Origin: Treponema sp.
GTDB taxonomy: Bacteria; Spirochaetota; Spirochaetia; Treponematales; Breznakiellaceae
Direction: 5' to 3'
Length of the DNA stretch: 7,659 nucleotides
NCBI GenBank assembly: GCA_031274565.1
Contig: JAISPY010000173.1
Coordinates: forward strand, 1 to 7,659
Under the pieces are notes generated by a model. It did not search any database. It was not told the origin of the DNA and worked only from the letters and a program-made list of their open reading frames with translations. Of the stretch, positions 1 to 4,464 are shown piece by piece; the stretch's first letter is position 1; every line of letters begins with the position of its first letter. The translations under genes were made by a program, and so were the position numbers.

Positions 1-590
1 TTGAGCTGTAAAACCAGGGCGCCCAGGATTGCGGGGATGGAAAGGAGAAAGGAGAAGCGGGCGGCAAAGTTCCGGTCCAGTTTCCGGGAAAGCGCCCCCG
101 AAAGCGTGGCCCCTGAACGGGATACCCCAGGGATGACCGCTACCCCCTGAAGCAGCCCAATGACCAGCGCATCTATCCTCGTCATGTTCCTTTCACTCTT
201 GGTCCTACCCGGTCTTCTGGACAAGCCCTCTGCGATTATCAGGAGCACCGCAGTACCCAGGAAGGCGAAGCCCAGAAAGGCCGCGGATGCAAAGGCTTCT
301 TCGATAAGGTCCTTAAACACCAAGGCAATAAGGACCGTGGGTAGGGTGGCCACGATGAGGAGACCAGTGAGTCTCTGTATGGGATGGCACAGGATGTTCC
401 AGATATCAGCCCATAATACAATAAAAACCGCCACCAGGGTACCTACATGGACCATGGTATCGAATAAGAGGGCAGGTTCAGATATACGAAAGATTTTCTG
501 GAGAAGAACGAGATGACCTGAACTGCTTACCGGCAGAAATTCGGTGATGCCCTGGACTGCACCCAGGATTATTGCTTCAAATAGCGTCAT
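1..590 (-). CDS. uppP: Undecaprenyl-diphosphatase UppP (BacA), N-terminal part, cut by window edge
   Basis: An integral membrane enzyme that removes a phosphate from undecaprenyl diphosphate, recycling the lipid carrier for peptidoglycan and other envelope polymers; it also gives bacitracin resistance. Reading from the ATG at 590 gives 196 uninterrupted codons to the window edge, roughly the first 70% of a ~265-residue family member. The two signature regions are clear: QGITEFLPVSSSGHL near residues 13-27, with the conserved Glu and the Ser-rich loop, and PGVSRSGAT near residues 154-162 with the catalytic-site Arg. The SFLLSIPAILGA segment typical of the family follows near residue 180. Hydrophobic stretches around residues 42-60, 76-90 and 97-118 fit membrane helices. 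The start agrees with the family N-terminus (MTLFEAIILGAVQG). An AGGGG sits about 11 bases upstream, a rather long spacing. A TGCTACAAT extended -10-like sequence lies just upstream of that but would leave almost no leader, so I do not call a promoter. Confidence 0.95.
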   Translation of the reverse strand, partial: MTLFEAIILGAVQGITEFLPVSSSGHLVLLQKIFRISEPALLFDTMVHVGTLVAVFIVLWADIWNILCHPIQRLTGLLIVATLPTVLIALVFKDLIEEAFASAAFLGFAFLGTAVLLIIAEGLSRRPGRTKSERNMTRIDALVIGLLQGVAVIPGVSRSGATLSGALSRKLDRNFAARFSFLLSIPAILGALVLQL

Positions 591-706
591 ACTTTACAGT
601 ACCCCTATTGTAGCAATGGAACAAGAGCGGATTAGCAGGGCGAGCGCATTAAAAATGCTCGAATTGGCTATAACGCTGGTACGATATAGGCTATGATACA
701 GCAACG

Positions 707-896
707 TTGATCTTCCGGGAGGAAAATCAGGGAAACCAGAACCAGAGCGCCGCTGGCGGAGTATTTCAAAGACGTCAAAGACCCGCGCATAGAGCGGAAA
801 AAGCTGTATCCTTTGAACGAAGTCATGGTCATTACGATAGTGGCGTTTATGAGCATGGCCGAGGGCTGGGAAGACGGCAACGTTACCGTTGCTTGA
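707..896 (+). pseudogene. ISAs1-family transposase, 5' fragment (frameshifted and truncated)
   Basis: Remnant of the N-terminal domain (DDE_Tnp_1-associated type) of an ISAs1-family transposase. The frame 711-896 contains EYFKDVKDPRIERKKLYP followed by a hydrophobic stretch (VMVITIVAFMSMAEGWED), matching the family pattern of a DPR motif, a basic stretch, then an Ala/Ile-rich helix and a G-x-E-D motif. That frame has no ATG; the nearest one (707) is in another frame, so a frameshift near 745-755 is likely. Homology stops after GWED (about 876) and the frame ends at the TGA at 894-896. The DDE catalytic domain is absent. A perfect 6-bp stem/4-nt loop inverted repeat (877-892) marks the breakpoint. 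It faces a second, non-identical fragment of the same family on the other strand. Confidence 0.7.
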
Positions 897-899
897 GGA

Positions 900-1184
900 T
901 TACGGGAAGGCGAAGTAGGACTGGCTGAAAGTTTCTATTTCCGCAGGGTCAAGCCGGGTCATGACCCGCCGGTACCCGTCATGATGGGGTATGCCGTTGT
1001 CCCGTTTCAGGAACCGGCGCTGCCCGGTTTCCTTCGCTTTGGCATATCGTTCGATATCTTCCCCGCCTTGTGCCAGGGCGATGACTGCCAGTATGGCAAT
1101 GATGATGACTTCATAGACCGGATATAGTTTGTTTCGTTCTACTCGGGGGTCTCGAATGACCGAAACATAGGTCATTATGGGCAT
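900..1184 (-). pseudogene. ISAs1-family transposase, N-terminal fragment
   Basis: The 94-codon frame encodes the N-terminal part of an ISAs1-family transposase: VIRDPRVERNKLYP at about residues 9-22, the hydrophobic EVIIIAILAVIALAQGGEDIERYAKAK segment split by the G-x-E-D motif, then RRFLKRDNGIPHHDGYRRV and MTRLDP, which fit the family's GIP-HDT-RV...LDP block just before the catalytic domain. The usual family length is about 370 residues, so three quarters are missing, including all DDE residues. The tail after about residue 86 (SYFAFP) is non-homologous sequence beyond the break. The copy is only partly similar to the opposing + strand fragment, so these are two different elements and not one inverted duplication. 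No terminal inverted repeats or target duplication could be recognised. Not expected to be functional. Confidence 0.75.
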
Positions 1185-1205
1185 GAGTGGCGGTGATTAT
1201 TTTTC

Positions 1206-1487
1206 TTCCATGATGGTTCCCTCCCAGAAACCATGCCAAGGGAGGAATTGAAATTGCCAAGGCTACCAGTGAACTGATGAAAAAATATGAGGCGGTTGTA
1301 GGCGCATCACGGTCTTTTTTGTTCCAGCAATGATATTGATACGGCTCACACCATAGAGAAGACAGCTACTATGTATATGAGGATGCTCAATTTCGGAAAG
1401 GAGATAGGCCAGACCATCACCGATACTACTTTACGGGCTATAGCCAGGGAATTTAAGGTTACGTTGCACGAAGAGTTCCTGGATTAA
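1206..1487 (+). pseudogene. rhaD: Rhamnulose-1-phosphate aldolase remnant (C-terminal part, frameshifted)
   Basis: A decayed coding stretch readable in pieces. The frame 1232-1333 gives GGIEIAKATSELMKKYEAVV, resembling the RhaD segment in which G-x-x-EIG-x-x-T-x-x-M precedes the strand leading to the zinc-binding His pair. The frame then moves near the run of six Ts at about 1315-1320, and 1320-1487 gives IDTAHTIEKTATMYMRML then GQTITDTTLRAIAREFKV, ending at TAA 1485-1487. This matches the family C-terminus (IDTAEKSA..., KQTI...LIALAKRFGV). The expected HHG metal-binding segment between the two pieces is missing, so there is a small deletion besides the frameshift. RhaD, a class II zinc aldolase, splits rhamnulose 1-phosphate into dihydroxyacetone phosphate and lactaldehyde. 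The identification is from memory of the family pattern; other class II aldolases are possible. It is followed at once by a FucO-like fragment, which supports the call. Confidence 0.55.
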
Positions 1488-1588
1488 ATCAGTACAAACC
1501 CCTTTCCTATCATGGAGAAAGAGCAATCGAGAAAATTGCAGATGAAGTAGCGGGACACGGATTCTACAAAGCCTTTAGTTTTTGCTGA
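1484..1588 (+). pseudogene. FucO-like lactaldehyde reductase, N-terminal remnant
   Basis: A frame overlapping the stop of the aldolase remnant reads LNQYKPLSYHGERAIEKIAD, continues EVAGHGFYKAF, and stops at 1586-1588. This fits the first ~30 residues of group III iron-dependent alcohol dehydrogenases of the FucO type (an LN-x-T-S-Y/F-x-G-x-GA opening, then an amphipathic helix and a G-x-x-KAL strand entering the Rossmann fold). FucO reduces lactaldehyde to 1,2-propanediol, the step after the RhaD/FucA aldolase reaction, so the order aldolase-reductase is biologically sensible. Only about 8% of the gene remains; homology is lost after KAF. The fragment is short, so the call rests on both pattern and neighbour. 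It is unrelated in position and strand to the intact alcohol dehydrogenase that follows. Confidence 0.5.
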
Positions 1589-1671
1589 AATCAGTGGCGC
1601 TGCACGTACCGATTGAATCGGGGTGAACACGGCCTAGTCTCCGCTGGTATGCTATACCTCCCCGTCTGCAA

Positions 1672-2820
1672 CTATGGCGACAGGCTCTGCGGTGGCTTCG
1701 GCATTGAGTTCCGTGATGGTGAGAAAAGGGATTCCCTAAAAACCGCCAAAAGCGCGTCTCTGCTCGGCGGTATCACGGAGTTGGTGATGTTCTTCGCCTG
1801 GCTTGCTCTATCCGCATAGGACGCTAGTTCCGCAGCATCAAACGCTTCTCCGGTCTCTTCAATACCCAGCAGCCTATCAAGGGTCTCCGTGAAGGTTTCC
1901 AGGTCCGGTATCCCTAGGGCCGCGAGGATATCCTGAATCCGCCGGGTATCCTGGGCGTGGACCCGCTGTAAGTACCGTCCCAGGAGCAGGCCGTTGGCCC
2001 TGCCGTGGTCAATGCGCCTAAAGTAGGTCAGCATATACCCCATGGCGTGGATCGCGATGGTGCCGGTATTGGCGATGACCATACCCGCCAGGTTGGAAGC
2101 CCAGAGCAGTTTTTCGCGGATAGGATGCCCGGGGGTTTCTTCCTCCAAAGCGGTAAAGCAGTCCGCGATGGCCCTGATACTTGCCCGGGCCAGGGCGTCG
2201 CTTACCGGGGAGGATCGGACCGACAGCATCCCCTCAATGGCGTGGGAAAGGGCGTCTATGGCGGTATTGATGGTAATACGCCGGGGTAAGCCCTGCATAT
2301 ATCGAGCATCCAGAAACGCCAGCCGAGGAAACAAGGCCGGGGAAGCTACAGAGGTCTTGGTCTGGGCCGCGTCGTTGGTGATCACCCCATTGGGGGTAAC
2401 TTCCGCGCCGGTCCCCGCAGTGGTGGGAACCGCGGCCATAGGCAAAGCCCGGGAAAAGACGCTGCTGAAGAGGGCTGACCGTTCCACCGGCTGTACCGCC
2501 AAGGCGGCTGCAACCTTGGCGGCGTCTATGGGAGAGCCGCCCCCGATGGCAATGACGCCGTCGCAGTGTTCCTCACGGGCCAATTCCGCAGCTGCAAAGA
2601 CGCAATCCACCGTGGGATTGCTCATCACCTGGTCATAGCAACAGTGAGTCTGGCCGTTGGCGTTGAGGGCTTGTACCAAGTCGGCGTATGAGCCGTTGGC
2701 ATGAGCGGAATTCCGGCCGGTTACGATCAGGACCTTGTTCCCCAGTTCCTTAAGGCGGGACCGGTGTTCAAAAATACAGTGGTCCCCCATTACAACGGTG
2801 GTGGGCATATAGTAGTGCAT
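1672..2820 (-). CDS. Iron-containing alcohol dehydrogenase
   Basis: A 382-residue cytoplasmic NAD(P)-dependent dehydrogenase of the type III, metal-dependent alcohol dehydrogenase family, which interconverts aldehydes and primary alcohols or diols. The Rossmann domain carries GGGSPIDAAK at residues 93-102 and PTTAGTGAEVT at 132-142. Expected metal ligands are all present: Asp189 and His193 (DALSH), His258 (AIHAMGY) and His272 (DHGRANG). Length is normal for the family (about 380-390). The start is supported by GAGGAG 7 bases upstream of the ATG and by the family-like opening. The last ~15 residues (SPSRNSMPKPPQSLSP) are not family-like. Substrate cannot be read from sequence; 1,2-propanediol, propanol or butanol are all possible. 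It appears to be transcribed alone, with its 3' end facing the rhaD/fucO remnants on the other strand, which suggests an old sugar-fermentation locus. Confidence 0.93.
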   Translation of the reverse strand: MHYYMPTTVVMGDHCIFEHRSRLKELGNKVLIVTGRNSAHANGSYADLVQALNANGQTHCCYDQVMSNPTVDCVFAAAELAREEHCDGVIAIGGGSPIDAAKVAAALAVQPVERSALFSSVFSRALPMAAVPTTAGTGAEVTPNGVITNDAAQTKTSVASPALFPRLAFLDARYMQGLPRRITINTAIDALSHAIEGMLSVRSSPVSDALARASIRAIADCFTALEEETPGHPIREKLLWASNLAGMVIANTGTIAIHAMGYMLTYFRRIDHGRANGLLLGRYLQRVHAQDTRRIQDILAALGIPDLETFTETLDRLLGIEETGEAFDAAELASYADRASQAKNITNSVIPPSRDALLAVFRESLFSPSRNSMPKPPQSLSP

Positions 2821-2843
2821 GGATATACTCCTCGTCTCTTTCC

Positions 2844-2872
2844 ATCATACCTCATGCTGACTGGCAGGGCAA
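2844..2872 (-). promoter_or_regulatory. Predicted sigma-70-type promoter of the alcohol dehydrogenase gene
   Basis: On the minus strand TTGCCC (2872-2867) and TATGAT (2849-2844) are separated by 17 bases; TATGAT matches the consensus -10 at 5 of 6 positions and the -35 at 4 of 6. Transcription would begin near 2837, just upstream of the ribosome site at 2833-2828 and the ATG at 2820. A very short leader results. Confidence 0.5.
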
Positions 2873-2887
2873 TCCTTGCAGGATAGC

Positions 2888-2916
2888 GGTGAAGTATCAC
2901 CAGCAAAGTATCACCA
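2888..2916. repeat. Palindrome and 11-bp direct repeat between divergent genes (candidate operator)
   Basis: GGTGA (2888-2892) and TCACC (2897-2901) form a perfect 5-bp inverted repeat around AGTA. AAGTATCACCA occurs twice, at 2892-2902 and 2906-2916, a 14-bp period. The site lies just behind the -35 of the alcohol dehydrogenase promoter and about 110 bases ahead of the fmdE promoter. A transcription factor site is a fair guess; the regulator is unknown. Confidence 0.35.
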
Positions 2917-3026
2917 ATGAAGAAAATAACCACGGATCAAGGGTTCCCGATCGCTTGGTTATACTTTTTTCATTAAAGAGCAATTCATTACTACGCTTTT
3001 TTACCCTGATCCTGCGCGGGAAGATA

Positions 3027-3056
3027 TTGACAGGATATGGAGCAGCCCTTTATAAA
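3027..3056 (+). promoter_or_regulatory. Strong predicted sigma-70-type promoter of the fmdE-like gene
   Basis: A perfect -35 (TTGACA, 3027-3032) is followed after 18 bases by TATAAA (3051-3056); TTATAA at 17 bases spacing is the alternative -10. This is the best promoter match in the window. The start of transcription would be near 3063, leaving an untranslated leader of about 185 bases before the next gene. Confidence 0.65.
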
Positions 3057-3062
3057 GATAAG

Positions 3063-3248
3063 GGGTCTGTCTTTACCATGAAGGTAGCGGTAATCACTGC
3101 GGTATTTTTTCCTTATTAATGCGCGTGGGTACGCATAGAGGGTAAGCAGTACTACAAAAAAGATTGATGGGCAGCCGTAACGCGGTGAAGGCGCAACCGG
3201 GGTTGCGTCTTTTTTATAGCGCCCCATGAAAACCTAAGGAGGAACGGT
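3063..3248 (+). promoter_or_regulatory. Long structured 5' leader of the fmdE-like gene, candidate riboregulator
   Basis: Between the promoter and the fmdE-like gene lies a ~185-nt leader with several hairpins. First, 3074-3104 can fold (tacc 3074-3077 with ggta 3101-3104, enclosing gcggt 3087-3091 with actgc 3096-3100) directly before six Ts (3105-3110). Second, atgcg 3119-3123 pairs with cgcat 3132-3136. Third, the intrinsic terminator at 3191-3215. A 13-codon ORF (3078-3119, MKVAVITAVFFPY) starts inside the first hairpin but has no ribosome site within the predicted transcript. GGCGC (about 3190-3194) could also pair with GCGCC (3219-3223), which would break the terminator stem. I could not match the leader to the cobalamin, Moco or THF riboswitch consensus by eye. 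Promoter-leader-terminator-gene is the plan of a transcription-attenuating element, but no ligand can be named. Confidence 0.4.
3191..3215 (+). terminator. Intrinsic terminator inside the fmdE leader
   Basis: GCGCAAC (3191-3197) pairs with GTTGCGT (3202-3208) around a four-base loop, with one G-U pair at the base, followed by TCTTTTTT (3208-3215). It lies only about 20 bases before the ribosome site of the following gene, so it either ends an upstream transcript or attenuates this one. Confidence 0.7.
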
Positions 3249-3773
3249 ATGCATCAAGGGTATTGGGATAAGGCGCAGGCATTTCATGGGCACTCCTGTC
3301 CGGGGCTTGCTATAGGTTTTAAGGCTTGTGAAGCTGCGATAGAAAAGATGGAGGTTAATCCTGCGGTTGACGAGGAACTGGTCTGTATCACCGAAAACGA
3401 CGCCTGCGGGGTAGACGCGATACAGGCAATCTTGGGGTGTACCCTGGGAAAGGGTAACTTGATTTACCACAACACGGGTAAGCAGGCTTTTACGTTTATC
3501 CATCGGGCTACCGGTAAGGGGATGCGGTTTTACCTGAAAGCCCGCAATACCGGCATGGACCGGGCCTGCTATCAAGACTATCTGCTTAATGCGCCGGTGG
3601 ATGAGCTTTTCGCGTGTCAGGAGCGGATCCTCCCGGTACCGGAGCGGGCCAGGCTCTTTGCTTCAGTCCCCTGCGAGATCTGCGGGGAATTGGTCGCGGA
3701 ACAGCGGATGCGTTTACAGGAGGGCAAAAAGGTCTGCCTTGACTGTTTTAAGGAGTACCATCGCGGCTGGTAA
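3249..3773 (+). CDS. FmdE-family protein with C-terminal zinc-finger-like module
   Basis: A 174-residue soluble protein of the FmdE family, named for subunit E of molybdenum formylmethanofuran dehydrogenase; stand-alone bacterial members are found near molybdenum/tungsten oxidoreductases and their exact role is not settled. The N-terminal domain holds the signature FHGHSCPGLAIGFKA (residues 12-26; His13, His15 and Cys17 are likely metal ligands) and ENDACGVDAIQAILGCTLGKGN (49-70, with Cys53 and Cys64). The C-terminus has CEIC (142-145) and CLDC (163-166), a C-x2-C-x17-C-x2-C zinc finger as in longer FmdE proteins. An excellent ribosome site, TAAGGAGG (3235-3242), lies 6 bases before the ATG and fixes the start. 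It has its own strong promoter and long leader. Its neighbours downstream are hydrogenase maturation genes, so a role in H2/formate metabolism is possible but inferred only. Confidence 0.88.
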   Translation: MHQGYWDKAQAFHGHSCPGLAIGFKACEAAIEKMEVNPAVDEELVCITENDACGVDAIQAILGCTLGKGNLIYHNTGKQAFTFIHRATGKGMRFYLKARNTGMDRACYQDYLLNAPVDELFACQERILPVPERARLFASVPCEICGELVAEQRMRLQEGKKVCLDCFKEYHRGW

Positions 3774-3889
3774 GGGGTCGGGGAGGAGGCAGAACATCCT
3801 GGCCCTTGGTTTCTGCGGTATTATCGGCTGGAAGGCTCATGCTGCCGCGGTCCTGTAGATGGGTGAGCGATGATGTTGCCCAGGGATAG

Positions 3890-3922
3890 CAGCAGGTGGA
3901 TCCAGTTATGCACTACCTGCTG
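3890..3922. repeat. Ten-bp inverted repeat (hairpin) after fmdE
   Basis: CAGCAGGTGG (3890-3899) pairs with CTACCTGCTG (3913-3922), ten pairs with one G-U, around a 13-nt loop. No T-run follows directly, so it is not a standard terminator. If the small ORF starting at 3908 is real, its AGGTGG ribosome site and its ATG would both be held in this hairpin. Confidence 0.55.
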
Positions 3923-4015
3923 GTTCATCAAACCGATTTGGTTTGTTTGCGGTACCAAGTTATAGAAAAAATAAAAAAATCCCTTGCAATCTTCGCTGAA
4001 GAGGGCTATATTTAA
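3908..4015 (+). CDS. Possible 35-residue small protein (doubtful)
   Basis: An ATG with AGGTGG 9 bases upstream opens a 35-codon frame, beginning MHYLLVHQTDLVCLRYQ, then a lysine-rich helix-like part (VIEKIKKSLAIF) and ending AEEGYI. The composition looks like a protein and not random sequence, but I recognise no family. Two points speak against it: the start lies inside a strong hairpin, and the last codons overlap the predicted promoter of the hyd operon (3984-4012). It could be the tail of a decayed gene. Confidence 0.22.
   Translation: MHYLLVHQTDLVCLRYQVIEKIKKSLAIFAEEGYI
3929..3948 (+). terminator. Weak terminator-like hairpin downstream of fmdE
   Basis: CAAACC (3929-3934) and GGTTTG (3940-3945) form a 6-bp stem with a 5-nt loop, followed by only three Ts. 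It is the nearest hairpin with any T-run after the fmdE-like gene, about 155 bases downstream, and may end that transcript together with the larger hairpin just before it. Confidence 0.25.
3984..4012 (+). promoter_or_regulatory. Predicted sigma-70-type promoter of the TM1266-hydG-hydE operon
   Basis: TTGCAA (3984-3989) and TATATT (4007-4012) are separated by 17 bases; the -10 matches consensus at 5 of 6 positions, the -35 at 4 of 6. Transcription would start near 4019, giving a leader of about 175 bases before the first gene. The poorer pair TTTCAA/TACGAT near 4052-4080 is an alternative. Confidence 0.45.
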
Positions 4016-4086
4016 ATAGTAAAGAGAAACCATCCTAGATGAGAGCAATCTTTTCAAGAGTGGGAATCTTTCTATACGATACCTTA

Positions 4087-4174
4087 TGAATCAAGATCGG
4101 TTCTGATTCGGTGAGGGCGCACGGTGTTTAGGATCGACTGAGCATTTTTTACCCCCCTTGCCTACTCTGAATCA
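4087..4174. promoter_or_regulatory. TGAATCA repeats upstream of the hyd operon (candidate regulatory site)
   Basis: TGAATCA-AGATCG (4087-4099) recurs as TGAATCA-TATCG (4168-4179), and TGATTC (4104-4109) is an inverted copy 10 bases after the first. GAATCA/TGATTC (4088-4093, 4104-4109) can therefore also form a 6-bp hairpin in RNA. The second copy lies just before the ribosome site of the first gene. Either operator sites or RNA structure could explain it; both are guesses. The rest of 4019-4193 shows only a T6 run (4145-4150) without a convincing stem. Confidence 0.3.
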
Positions 4175-4193
4175 TATCGTTAAGGAGTAACCT

Positions 4194-4463
4194 ATGAGAC
4201 GGATTGCGGTAATCGGCGCGGTTTTAGAAAAACCCCAACTCAGCCAGAAGGCTTTTAATGAAACGGTTTCCTCGTACAAAGGCATTGTCAAAGGACGGAT
4301 GGGTATCCCCTTTGATGAGGAAGATACAGCGGTGATATCTCTCACCCTCTTGGGGGAACTGGATGATATTAACGCCCTCACCGGGAAACTGGGGAACCTG
4401 CCCTGGGTAACGGTAAAAACCGCAGTATCCGGTATGCTGAAAAGCGAACAGGAGGAGGCGTAA
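4194..4463 (+). CDS. TM1266-family putative [FeFe]-hydrogenase system regulator
   Basis: An 89-residue protein of the small TM1266 family, found almost only next to [FeFe]-hydrogenase maturation genes and annotated as an iron-only hydrogenase system regulator; the family has an ACT/ferredoxin-like beta-alpha-beta fold similar to NikR's ligand domain, and its biochemical role is unproven. The diagnostic parts are the opening strand RRIAVIGAVLE (2-12), GRMGIPF (34-40), the central strand AVISLTLLGE (46-55) and LTGKLGNLPWVTVKT (62-76). Length is normal. It has no DNA-binding domain of its own, so regulation would need a partner or ligand. TAAGGAG (4181-4187), 6 bases before the ATG, supports the start. 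It is the first gene of the operon, ends one base before hydG, and its last codons contain the hydG ribosome site. Confidence 0.92.
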   Translation: MRRIAVIGAVLEKPQLSQKAFNETVSSYKGIVKGRMGIPFDEEDTAVISLTLLGELDDINALTGKLGNLPWVTVKTAVSGMLKSEQEEA

Positions 4464-4464
4464 G

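Noticed and set aside
160..516. 118-codon + strand frame at the left edge
   Set aside because: It is the antisense of uppP; the minus-strand frame shows both UppP signature motifs.
2042..2638. 198-codon open frame on the + strand opposite the alcohol dehydrogenase
   Set aside because: It is antisense to a clear, full-length enzyme with all catalytic residues, has no family pattern and no ribosome site; the openness follows from codon bias.
2888..2916. CRISPR-like repeat
   Set aside because: Only two short copies with a 3-base gap; no array.
2889..3227. Frames of 76 and 78 codons in the region before fmdE (+ 2889-3119 and - 2991-3227)
   Set aside because: They run through the promoter, leader hairpins or terminator and have no protein family pattern; the region is better explained as control sequence.
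3137..3248. Cobalamin, Moco or THF riboswitch in the fmdE leader
   Set aside because: I looked for the B12 box and other conserved core sequences and did not find a convincing match; only a generic leader-terminator arrangement is claimed.
3821..4057. 78-codon minus-strand frame between fmdE and the hyd operon
   Set aside because: No family, no good ribosome site, and it crosses both hairpins and the predicted hyd promoter; a chance frame seems more likely.
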